Assembly: GCA_945864305.1 (NCBI GenBank)
Contig: CAMBAJ010000006.1
Location: 1 to 55,924, forward strand
Length of the DNA: 55,924 bases
Reading direction: 5' to 3'
Origin: an uncultured Clostridia bacterium
GTDB lineage: Bacteria > Bacillota > Clostridia > Oscillospirales > Oscillospiraceae
Both the position numbers and the translations under genes were made by a program. Positions 18,276 to 27,500 of the stretch are shown here, piece after piece (position 1 is the stretch's first letter; each line of letters starts with the position of its first letter). The notes beneath the pieces were generated by a model. The model worked only from the letters and a program-made list of their open reading frames with translations. It ran no database searches and was not told the origin of the DNA.

Positions 18276-20174
18276 ATGGTCAACGTTATTGTATTTGTGC
18301 CGTCTCCAGACCAGTTGAAATATGTGGAAGGTCTGGTTCGGGATATGCAGACAGACGAGGTGCATATCGATGCGGTGCATCGCTTCGGCAACCCTGAAAT
18401 TCTGAACCACCTGGATAGCTATGATGTGATCCTTGCCCGCGGAATCTCCTATCGGATGATCCGCGAGCAATATCCCGACAAGCACATCACCCATCTTGCT
18501 TTTGACGGCACCGATGTTCTGGAGGCGCTGCTGCACTGCAGGGATTCATTTCATCCCCAAAAAATTGGTCTCTGCCTCAAACGCGATGAACTGAAGCCGC
18601 TCTTGCCCGGACTGTGCGAGCTCTGCCACGCGGAGATACATCTCTACGAGGTTGTGGACGAGAAAAGTGCTTATGAAGCGGTGGACGCCTGTCAGCGGGA
18701 CGGAATGGACGCTGTTGTCAGCGGCGGCACTGTCAGCGATATCTGCCGGAAACGCGGAATCGCTTGCACGTACATTCATGTTCGTCCCGCTACACTGGAG
18801 CGTGCTATGCAGGAGGTCCTGAACACTGCCCGCACCATCAACACCGAACGCACAAAAACCAACATCATCCGGATGATTTTGGACAGCAGTGATGACGCGG
18901 TGATGGCGGTGGATGAGACCGGCTGCGTTCTGGAGGCCAACGGGCAGGCGTATCAGCTGTATCAGCTGGCGTTTCTCCATAACTGGCAGGGGCGCCCCGT
19001 CCGGGAGATCAACACCCAGTTGACGTTCATCGGCAGCCGTGATGTCCCCTGCCGCGACGGCGAGGAGAGCATCATCAATCTGAACGGCCAGAAGTACTAT
19101 GTGAAATACAAGCTGATCTCCGGTGAGGCATCCGGCATTGGTACACTGATCACAACCAGTTCCACCTCCAAGATTCTGCAGGAGGAACGCCAGATTCGCA
19201 AGAGCCTTGTGAGAAAGGGCTTCACCGCTAAATATACTTTTCGCGACATCATCGCGGTCAGCGCGGAGATGAAGAAAAAGGTTGAGATCGCAAAGAAATT
19301 CAGCCAGGCAAATTCCAATGTGCTGATCACCGGCGAGACCGGTACCGGCAAGGAACTGTTTGCCCACAGCATCCATTCCGCCAGCGGGCGCATGACCCAG
19401 CCCTTTGTGGCCATCAACTGCGCGACCCTGCCGGAGAATCTGCTGGAGAGCGAACTGTTCGGCTATGAGCCAGGTTCCTTCTCCGGCGCGTCCCGGGAGG
19501 GAAAGGCCGGATTGTTTGAACTGGCACACCATGGAACAATTTTTCTGGATGAGATCGGTGAAATTCCTGTGGCGCTGCAGGCGAAGCTGCTTCGCGTACT
19601 GCAAGAAAAAGAAATCCGCCGCATCGGCAGCGCGACAGTGATTCCTGTTGATGTGCGTGTCATCGCGGCGACCAATGTGAATATTCAGGAGCAGATTGCC
19701 CAGGGACGCTTTCGCAGCGACCTGCTTTACCGGTTGAATGCCCTTGAGATCTACATTCCCCCTTTGCGGGAGCGCCCGGATGATGTGATTCCTCTGATGG
19801 AGGGCCAGCTGCGGATCATCGCCGCGGAGCTCGGCAAAAAAGTACCCCAGCTGACCGCTGAGGCAAAGGAGATTCTGCGCGGCTATGCCTGGCCCGGCAA
19901 CGTGCGGGAACTGCGCAACATCTGCGAGCGGCTGGTGGTGCTGAATGACGCGGCGGACGTGACTGCGGAAACGCTGAACGAGCTTCATGTGTTTTTCGGC
20001 GGAGCGGTGCCGTCACCCGCAGCACCTTCCGTTCCTGCGCCCCAGAGCGTACCGCTGGTACTGCCTGTGGCGAAAAAGAAAAAAGATATTGCCCGTGAGT
20101 TAGGGGTCAGCCGCACGACGCTTTGGCGGATGTCCAAGCGTCAGGAGGCCTCCGATCAGAATAGTCAAAAATAA
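18276..20174 (+). CDS. PrpR-type sigma-54-dependent transcriptional activator
   Basis: The 632-residue regulator has four parts: an N-terminal PrpR_N-like ligand-sensing domain (about 1-180), a PAS domain (about 196-300), an AAA+ ATPase (about 322-555) and a C-terminal Fis-type helix-turn-helix (about 602-620). Walker A is GETGTGKE (353-360) and Walker B is TIFLDEIGE (421-429). The sigma-54 contact loop reads GSFSGA (400-405) instead of the usual GAFTGA, a conservative change. A sigma-54 promoter with palindromic upstream sites precedes the pdxA-tctBAC genes, so this protein is their likely activator. PrpR_N domains bind small organic acids, so the imported acid or a metabolite may be the signal. 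Confidence 0.92.
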   Translation: MVNVIVFVPSPDQLKYVEGLVRDMQTDEVHIDAVHRFGNPEILNHLDSYDVILARGISYRMIREQYPDKHITHLAFDGTDVLEALLHCRDSFHPQKIGLCLKRDELKPLLPGLCELCHAEIHLYEVVDEKSAYEAVDACQRDGMDAVVSGGTVSDICRKRGIACTYIHVRPATLERAMQEVLNTARTINTERTKTNIIRMILDSSDDAVMAVDETGCVLEANGQAYQLYQLAFLHNWQGRPVREINTQLTFIGSRDVPCRDGEESIINLNGQKYYVKYKLISGEASGIGTLITTSSTSKILQEERQIRKSLVRKGFTAKYTFRDIIAVSAEMKKKVEIAKKFSQANSNVLITGETGTGKELFAHSIHSASGRMTQPFVAINCATLPENLLESELFGYEPGSFSGASREGKAGLFELAHHGTIFLDEIGEIPVALQAKLLRVLQEKEIRRIGSATVIPVDVRVIAATNVNIQEQIAQGRFRSDLLYRLNALEIYIPPLRERPDDVIPLMEGQLRIIAAELGKKVPQLTAEAKEILRGYAWPGNVRELRNICERLVVLNDAADVTAETLNELHVFFGGAVPSPAAPSVPAPQSVPLVLPVAKKKKDIARELGVSRTTLWRMSKRQEASDQNSQK

Positions 20175-20267
20175 CCCTGAGCCCTTTTATGCGGCGGAGC
20201 TGCTGTCCGGCCGTGTGTTCTGAGGCGGCATATCAAGAGAACAACGATTATGCAGGGAGGAAATTAT

Positions 20268-21551
20268 ATGGAAACAATCACAAACCTTATCAAGGACACC
20301 CCCATTCCGCGGATGGTAAAGGTCCGGCAGAATTTTGACAAGACCTGTATCCTGGAGAGCGAGATTCCCGCCATCATCCGAAAGGAGCTGGACCGGGAGG
20401 ACCTGGGCGGCAAGATTCAGCCCGGCCAGAAGATCGCCATTACCTGCGGCAGCCGCGGCATCAACCATAACGCCCTGATGGCCCGAACCATCGTGGACTT
20501 CGTCAAGTCCAAGGGCGCTGAGCCCTACATTGTGGCCGCTATGGGCAGCCACGGCGGTGCCACCGCCGAGGGCCAGACCCAGATTCTCCGGGATTACGGC
20601 ATTACCGAAGAGGCCATGGGCTGCCCCGTCAAGAGCTCCATGGAGACGGTCCAGATCGGCGTCTCCGGTGTCCGCCACCAGCCGGTATTCATCGACAAGA
20701 ACGCCTCCGAGGCGGACGGCATTATCCTCTTCAACCGCATCAAGCCCCACACCTCCTTCCGCGGCCCCTATGAGAGCGGCTTGATGAAGATGATGGCCAT
20801 CGGCCTGGGCAAGCAGAAAGGCGCCGAGAGCATCCATCATCAGAGCCCCGCCATCATGCACGAGCTGGTGGAGGAGTACGGCCGGACCATCATGGAGAAC
20901 GCGCCCATCCTGGGCGGCATTGCCATCATTGAGAACGCCTACGACGACACTTACCTCATCAAGGGACTGACTCCCCAGGAGATCATCACCGAGGAGCCCA
21001 AGCTGAAGGAAATTTCCTACAAGACCATCGCCCACCTGCTGTTCGACAAGTGCGACGTGCTGGTGGTGGACAAGATCGGCAAGAACATTTCCGGCGACGG
21101 TATGGACCCCAACGTGTCCGGCCGGTTCGTCCAGCCCAAGTACTGCTCCGGCGGCATTGAGGCGGAGAAGGTAGTCATCCTGGACATCACCGACGAGACC
21201 CACGGCAATGCCCAGGGCATTGGTCTGGCGGAGGTCACTACCCGCCGTCTGGTGAACCGCATGAAGCTGGAGATGACCTACCCTACCGGTGTTACCAACA
21301 CATTCCTGCACCTGATGAAAATCCCCATGATTATGGACAATGACAGGGAGGCTCTCCAGCTGGCTCTGATGTGCTGCCCCGAGGCTGAGGACCCCGACAA
21401 CATGAAGATGATCCGCATCCCCAACACCGCCCACATCGGCGTTATCGAGATTTCCGAGGGCATGCTCCCCCTGGTGAAGGACAACCCCAATTTTGATATT
21501 CTGACCGAGCCCTATGACCTGCCATTTGACAGCAATGGCAACCTGTTCTGA
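20268..21551 (+). CDS. LarA-like (DUF2088) racemase/epimerase-family protein
   Basis: The 427-residue protein is related to nickel-dependent lactate racemase LarA. Visible signatures are GSRGINHN (61-68), GSHGGATAEG (93-102) and KPHTSFRGPYESG (159-171). His95, His161, Lys174 and His190/191 lie in the order expected for the catalytic and cofactor-binding residues. LarA relatives invert 2-hydroxy acids, including lactate, malate and sugar acids, with a nickel-pincer cofactor. No cofactor genes (larB, larC, larE) are in the window, so cofactor use is unproven. The start at 20268 follows GGGAGG. It probably acts on an acid brought in by the adjacent GntP transporter. Confidence 0.82.
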   Translation: METITNLIKDTPIPRMVKVRQNFDKTCILESEIPAIIRKELDREDLGGKIQPGQKIAITCGSRGINHNALMARTIVDFVKSKGAEPYIVAAMGSHGGATAEGQTQILRDYGITEEAMGCPVKSSMETVQIGVSGVRHQPVFIDKNASEADGIILFNRIKPHTSFRGPYESGLMKMMAIGLGKQKGAESIHHQSPAIMHELVEEYGRTIMENAPILGGIAIIENAYDDTYLIKGLTPQEIITEEPKLKEISYKTIAHLLFDKCDVLVVDKIGKNISGDGMDPNVSGRFVQPKYCSGGIEAEKVVILDITDETHGNAQGIGLAEVTTRRLVNRMKLEMTYPTGVTNTFLHLMKIPMIMDNDREALQLALMCCPEAEDPDNMKMIRIPNTAHIGVIEISEGMLPLVKDNPNFDILTEPYDLPFDSNGNLF

Positions 21552-21557
21552 GAACGT

Positions 21558-21585
21558 CCGGGGCCGGTTCCCCGGCCCCGGTGTT
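21558..21585 (+). terminator. GC hairpin between larA-like and gntP genes
   Basis: CCGGGGCCGG and CCGGCCCCGG form a perfect 10-bp stem around TTCC, followed by TGTTT. It probably reduces read-through between the two genes. Confidence 0.65.
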
Positions 21586-21656
21586 TAAAAAACCAGCAAT
21601 CCAGCAATTCTCAGCAATTTCTGGCTCTGCGCGAAAGAGAAAGGAAAAACAACACT

Positions 21657-23027
21657 ATGGTATCTCCCGCACTGCTTATCCTGCACCTGGTGATCGCTAT
21701 CGCCATCATCCTGGTGTGCATCATCGTCCTGAAGCTCAACGCCTCCATTGGCATGGTCCTGGCCTGCCTGTACATGGGCGTCATGGGCGGCTTGGGCCTG
21801 ATGGACACCGTGTCCACCATCTCCTCCGGCTTCGGCAGCATGATGACCAGCATTGGCCTGCCCATCGGCTTCGGTGTCATTCTGGGCCAGCTGCTCAACG
21901 ACAGCGGCGCCGCAGGCGTCATCGCCGATAAGATCGTGTCCGCATTCCCCGAAAAACGGGCCATGTGGGCCATCTCTCTGGCCGGCTTCGTGCTGTCCAT
22001 CCCCGTGTTCTTTGACGTGACCTTCGTCATTCTGATCCCCATCGGCATCACCATTGCCGCCAAGATCAACAAGAAGATGTGCTACGTTACCGGCTGCCTG
22101 ACCATCGGCGCCACCACAGCTCACTGCGTGGTGCCTCCCACCCCCAACCCCCTGGCTGCCGCCGACATCTTCGGCTTTGACCTGGGCATCATGATGGGCG
22201 TGGGCCTGGTGGTGGGCCTCATTACCGTTTTAATCAGCGATTTTGTGTTCATCAAAATCCATGACCGCGGCATCTGGAACGAGGACAAGGATGTGAACCA
22301 CAGCTCCAATGTGGTCACCGAGCTGCTGGAGTCCGCCAAGCGCGACGCCGATGCCAAGCGCCCCCGCCCCTCTTTCGCTATGAGCCTGCTGCCCATTATT
22401 ATCCCCATCGTCTGCATCCTGGCGGGCACCGTGGGCAACGCCCTGTTCGAGGAGTCTCCCGTGATCTGCCAGTTCCTGGGCGAGAAGGTCATCGCCATGC
22501 TGTTGGGCACTTTGGGCGCCTATCTGGTCAGCATCAAGTACATCGGCCGTGCCAACTTTGAGAAGTCCGCCGGCGAAGCCCTGAAGAGCGCCGGCGTGGT
22601 GCTGCTGATCACCGGTGCGGGCGGCAGTTTCTCCTCCGTCATCGCCGCCACCGGCATCGGTGACTCCATCGTTTCTCTGCTGAGCACCGGCACCAACTCC
22701 GTGGTTCCCGCCATGTTCCTGTGCTATCTGATCGGTATGATCTTCCGTGTGGCCCAGGGTTCCGGCACCGTGGCCGGCATGACCTCCATGACCATCATGG
22801 CTACCGTGGCCCCCGCCATCGGCTGCCATCCCGTGTGGCTGGCTCTGGCCTGCCTGTCCGGAGGCAACTCCATCGGCCATGTCAACGACTCCGGTTTCTG
22901 GGTGGCCACTAATATGTCCGGCCTGACTGTCACCGGCGGCCTGAAGACCTATACTCTGGGTTCCTTCATTTCTTCTGTGTCCATCTTCCTGCTGGCCCTG
23001 ATTGGCGCTCTGGTTATCCCCCTGTAA
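21657..23027 (+). CDS. GntP-family gluconate/sugar-acid permease
   Basis: The 456-residue protein has about 12-14 hydrophobic segments and the GntP-family features FDVTFVILIPIGITIAAK and TIGATTAHCVVPPTPNP, with a conserved GNSIGHVNDSGFW late in the sequence. GntP proteins import gluconate and related aldonic or hydroxy acids with protons. The gene follows the LarA-like gene and precedes the UxaA-type dehydratase genes, so the transported acid is probably their substrate. Which acid cannot be told from sequence. Confidence 0.88.
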   Translation: MVSPALLILHLVIAIAIILVCIIVLKLNASIGMVLACLYMGVMGGLGLMDTVSTISSGFGSMMTSIGLPIGFGVILGQLLNDSGAAGVIADKIVSAFPEKRAMWAISLAGFVLSIPVFFDVTFVILIPIGITIAAKINKKMCYVTGCLTIGATTAHCVVPPTPNPLAAADIFGFDLGIMMGVGLVVGLITVLISDFVFIKIHDRGIWNEDKDVNHSSNVVTELLESAKRDADAKRPRPSFAMSLLPIIIPIVCILAGTVGNALFEESPVICQFLGEKVIAMLLGTLGAYLVSIKYIGRANFEKSAGEALKSAGVVLLITGAGGSFSSVIAATGIGDSIVSLLSTGTNSVVPAMFLCYLIGMIFRVAQGSGTVAGMTSMTIMATVAPAIGCHPVWLALACLSGGNSIGHVNDSGFWVATNMSGLTVTGGLKTYTLGSFISSVSIFLLALIGALVIPL

Positions 23028-23080
23028 AAGAACTTCTGTTATAAATTGGTCTGCGGACCCTGAAAAGGAGTACATCAGCC

Positions 23081-23371
23081 ATGCGTAATGCAATGATCAT
23101 CGACGCAAAGGACAATGTGGCTGTGGCTATCGAGGCCATTGCCAAGGGTGATACTGTGACCTATACCTGCGGCGGCGAGGACGTCTCCCTCACCGCACTG
23201 GAGGATATCACCATTTATCACAAGCTGGCTACCCGGGACATCGCCAAGGGCGAGCCCGTGGTGAAATACGGCGAGCACATCGGCATCGCCTCCAGCGATA
23301 TCAAAGCCGGCGAGCACGTCCATGTCCACAACGTGGAAGGCCACCGGGAAAATCTGGAAGCAAAAGAGTGA
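23081..23371 (+). CDS. UxaA-type dehydratase, small (SAF) subunit
   Basis: The 96-residue protein corresponds to the N-terminal SAF domain of altronate dehydratase UxaA, ending in the diagnostic YGEHIGIASSDIKAGEHVHV. In E. coli the two parts are fused; here they are separate genes, as in sulfolactate sulfo-lyase SuyAB and some clostridial sugar-acid dehydratases. It works only with the large subunit encoded 15 bases downstream. GGAG precedes the ATG. Confidence 0.88.
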   Translation: MRNAMIIDAKDNVAVAIEAIAKGDTVTYTCGGEDVSLTALEDITIYHKLATRDIAKGEPVVKYGEHIGIASSDIKAGEHVHVHNVEGHRENLEAKE

Positions 23372-23386
23372 AGGGAGGAACGAACA

Positions 23387-24550
23387 ATGACTTTTTATGG
23401 CTATAAGCGTCCCGACGGACGCGTCGGCGTCCGGAATAAGGTCCTGATCCTGCCCGCCAGCGTCTGCGCTTCCGATACCACCCGCATCATCGCCCAACAG
23501 GTCGTGGGTTCCGTGACCTTCAACAACCAGCAGGGCTGCTCCCAGGTGGCGTCCGACCAGCAGCTGACCATGGATGTCATGGCCGGCTACGCCGCCAACC
23601 CCAACATCTACGGCACCGTGGTGGTGTCCCTGGGCTGCGAGAACTGCCAGATGGACCTGGTAGTGAAAGCCATTCAGGAGCGGACCAACAAACCCCTGAA
23701 GCAGGTCATTATCCAGGAGGTCGGCGGCACTTTGAAGGCCGTTGACATCGCTGTCCGCTACGCCAAGGAAATGGTGGCCGAGGCTTCCCTGCTCCAGAAG
23801 GAGGAGTTCCCCATCTCCGAGCTCATCGTGGGCACCGAATGCGGCGGCTCCGATCCCACCAGCGGCCTGGCCGCCAACCCCGTCATCGGTGAGATGTGCG
23901 ACCGCATCGTGGCCGGCGGCGGCACCGCCATCCTGTCCGAGACCACAGAGTTCATCGGCGCCGAGCACATCCTGGCCCGCCGCGCCGCCACCCCGGAGGT
24001 CCATGACCGCATCTTTGAGATCGTCCACCGCTATGAGGCCGCTCTGCGGCTGGTGGGCGAGGAGGTCCGCGAGGGCAATCCCTCTCCCGGCAATAAGGCC
24101 GGCGGCATCACCACCCTGGAAGAGAAGTCCCTGGGTTGCATCCACAAGGGCGGCCACAGCCCCGTCAACGCCGTGTATGACTACGGCAAGCAGGTAGAGT
24201 CGAAGCAGGGCCTGGTCATTATGGATACCCCGGGCAACGATCCCTCCTCCGTGGCGGCCATGGTGGCCGGCGGAGCCCAGGTCGTGGTCTTCTCCAGCGG
24301 CCGGGGTTCACCCACCGGCAACCCCATTGCCCCCGTCATCAAGATCACCGGCAACAAGCTGACCTTTGCCAAGATGGAGGACAACATTGACTTCAACGCG
24401 GCTCCGTTGATCTACGGCGAGAAAACGCTGGAGGAGCTGGGCGACGATCTGCTGAACATGGTGGTGGAGACCGCCTGCGGCAAGCAGACCAAGGCGGAGT
24501 CCCTGGGCTTCACCGAAATGGCCATCGCCCGCGTGTGCAATTACGTTTGA
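23387..24550 (+). CDS. UxaA-type dehydratase, large subunit
   Basis: The 387-residue product is the catalytic part of the UxaA/GarD/SuyB family. It shows GYKRPDGRVGVRN at the start, SLGCENCQMDLV, and TECGGSDPTSGLAANPVIG, the family metal/substrate region. Members remove water from altronate, galactarate and related acids, or sulfite from sulfolactate, giving a 2-keto acid. Combined with the small subunit the total of 483 residues fits UxaA. A pyruvate:ferredoxin oxidoreductase gene comes next, which favours a pathway ending in pyruvate. Substrate is not decidable here. Confidence 0.88.
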   Translation: MTFYGYKRPDGRVGVRNKVLILPASVCASDTTRIIAQQVVGSVTFNNQQGCSQVASDQQLTMDVMAGYAANPNIYGTVVVSLGCENCQMDLVVKAIQERTNKPLKQVIIQEVGGTLKAVDIAVRYAKEMVAEASLLQKEEFPISELIVGTECGGSDPTSGLAANPVIGEMCDRIVAGGGTAILSETTEFIGAEHILARRAATPEVHDRIFEIVHRYEAALRLVGEEVREGNPSPGNKAGGITTLEEKSLGCIHKGGHSPVNAVYDYGKQVESKQGLVIMDTPGNDPSSVAAMVAGGAQVVVFSSGRGSPTGNPIAPVIKITGNKLTFAKMEDNIDFNAAPLIYGEKTLEELGDDLLNMVVETACGKQTKAESLGFTEMAIARVCNYV

Positions 24551-24599
24551 TCAAACGACATTTTTTAAGAACCATTTTATAAGAGAGGGGTCTCTTCAT

Positions 24600-27500
24600 A
24601 TGAAAAAGAAATATGTAGTTATGGACGGCAACACCGCCGCGGCATATTCTGCTTATGCCTTTACGGAAGTTGCTGCAATTTACCCCATCACGCCCTCCTC
24701 CCCCATGGCGGAGAAGGTGGACGAGTGGTCCGCCAAGGGAAAGAAGAACCTGTTCGGCTCCACCGTGGATGTCATCCAGATGCAGTCCGAGGCCGGTGCC
24801 GCCGGTACCTGCCACGGCTCCCTGCAGGCCGGCGCCCTGACCACCACCTTCACGTCCTCCCAGGGCCTGATGCTGATGATCCCCGCCATGTACGCCATGG
24901 GCGGCCAGTTCCTGCCCAGCGTCATGCACATCGCCTCCCGCGTGGTGACTTCCAACCACCACTCCATCTTCGGTGACCACACCGACTTCATGACCTGCCG
25001 CACCACCGGCTACGCCATGCTGATGTCCTCCTGCCCCCAGGAGGCCATGGACCTGGCCGCTGTGGCCCACCTGTCCGCTATCAGCGGCAAGTACGCCTTC
25101 ATGCACTGCTTTGATGGTTTCCGCACTTCCCACGAGATGCAGCGTATCGAGGCTCTGGACTACGAGGACCTGCGGGGGCTGGTGGACCAGAAGGCTCTCC
25201 AGGATTTCCGCCGCCACTCCCTGAACCCCGAGCATCCCACCAACCGCGGCAACAACGTCAACCCCGATGTGTACTTCCAGTGCAAGGAGGGCGCCAACGA
25301 AAAGGCTGCCTCTATCCCCGATACCGTCCAGCACTACATGGATGAGATCAACAAGCTCACCGGTCGGGACTATAAGCTGTTCAACTACTACGGCGCTCCC
25401 GACGCGGAGGAGGTCATCGTGGTGATGTGCTCCGCCTCCGAGGCTGTGAAGGAGACCGTGGACTATCTGAACGCCCAGGGCCGCAAGGTGGGCATGGTGC
25501 AGATTCACCTGTACCGTCCCTTCTCCGTGAAGCACTTCGCCGCCGCTATTCCCGCCACGGTGAAGAAAATCGCCGTGCTGGACCGCTCCAAGGAGACCGG
25601 CTCCGTGGGCGAGCCCGTGTACCTGGATGTAGTCACCGCCCTGAATCAGGCGGGTCGCGGCGACATCCGCGTGGTAGGCGGCCGCTACGGCCTTTCCTCC
25701 AAGGACACCACTCCCGGCCAGATCATCGCCGTCTATGACAACCTGAAGCAGGAGAATCCCAAGAACAGCTTCACCATCGGTATCAACGACGACGTGACCC
25801 ACACCTCCCTGGATTACAAGGAAGTAGAGTTCAAGCATCCCGGCGAGGTCTCCTGCAAGATCTGGGGCCTGGGCGGCGACGGCACCGTGGGCGCCAACAA
25901 GAACGCCATTTCCACCATCGGCCTGGTGGCCGACAAGTATGCCCAGGCGTACTTCTCCTATGACTCCATGAAGTCCGGCGGCCTGACCCAGAGCCACCTG
26001 CGCTTCGGCGACCAGCCCATCCGCTCTACCTACCTGGTGTCCTCCGCTGACTTCGTGGCGGTCCATGCCCCCACCTATGTCAATAAGTACGACACCACCG
26101 AGGACCTGAAGGACGGCGGCACGTTCCTGCTGAACTGCCCCTGGAGCGTGGAGGAGCTGGAGACCCGCCTGCCCGGCAAGATGAAGCGTGACCTGGCCCG
26201 CAAGCACGCCAACTTCTACATCATTGACGCCTCTAAGCTGGCTGTTTCCGTGGGCCTCGGCGCCAACCGCACCAACAGCATCCTGCAGGCAGCCTTCTTT
26301 GCCCTGACCAAGGTCATCCCCCTGGACATGGCCGTGGAGGACATGAAGAAGAACAACTACAACTCCTACTTCAAGAAGGCCGGACAGGCCATCGTGGATA
26401 AGAACAACGCCGCCGTGGACGCCGGTATCAGTGCCGCCGTCAAGGTGGAAATCCCTGAGAGCTGGGCCGACGCTGAGGACACCCCTGTGGCAGAGCCTGT
26501 GGGCGCTTCCCAGTTTGTCAAGGACATCGTCATCCCCATGGACCGTCAGAAAGGCGACAAGCTGCCTGTGTCCGTGTTCAAGAAGCACGGCGTGCTGGAC
26601 GGCACCTGGGAGAACGGCACCTCTGCCTTCTCCAAGCGCGGTGTCGCCACCAAGGTGCCCAAGTGGAACGCCGAGAGCTGCATTCAGTGCAACCGCTGCG
26701 CCATGTGCTGCCCCCACGCCGCCATCCGTCCCGTGCTGCTGACCGAGGAGGAGAAGGCCCAGGTGCCCGCTTCTTTCGTCACCGTGCCCGCCAAGGGCCT
26801 GGGCAAGGACGCCCCCGCCTACTCCTTCCGCATGCAGGTCTCTCCCTATGACTGCCTGGGCTGCGGCGTGTGCCTGACCGCCTGCCCCGCCAACAAGAAC
26901 GAGAAGATGGCCGACGCTCTGGTCATGACTCCCTTCGAGGAGATGAAGCCCGAGCAGGAGAACTTCGACAAGGTGGCCATGAACGACGCCTACCTGAAGA
27001 AGGACGTCATCAATAACAAGACCGTCAAGAACATGCAGTTCGCCAAGCCCTACTTCCAGTTCTCCGCCGCCTGCGCCGGCTGCGCCGAGACCACCTACAT
27101 CAAGCTGCTGAGCCAGATGGTGGGCGACCGGATGTACGCGGGCAACGCCGCGGGTTGCTCCTCCGCTATCTCCGGCGGCGCTCCCATCCTGCCCTACTGC
27201 AAGGACAGCCAGGGCCGCGGCCCCGCCTGGGAGCACTCCCTGTTCGAGGATAACGCCGAGTTCGCTTACGGCTTCTTCCACGCCCAGGACGCCATCCGCA
27301 AGGAACTCATCATTCGTCTGGAGAGCATCAAGGAATCCGGCGTGGCTGTGGACGCCATCGACGCCTATCTGGAAAACTGGAACGACGGTGAGAAATCCCG
27401 CGCCGTGTCCGACACCCTGATCGCCGCTCTGGAGGTTGCTGAGCAGACCGAGGATGTAGCTTACATCCTGGAAAACAAGGAATATCTCGCCAAGAAGTCC

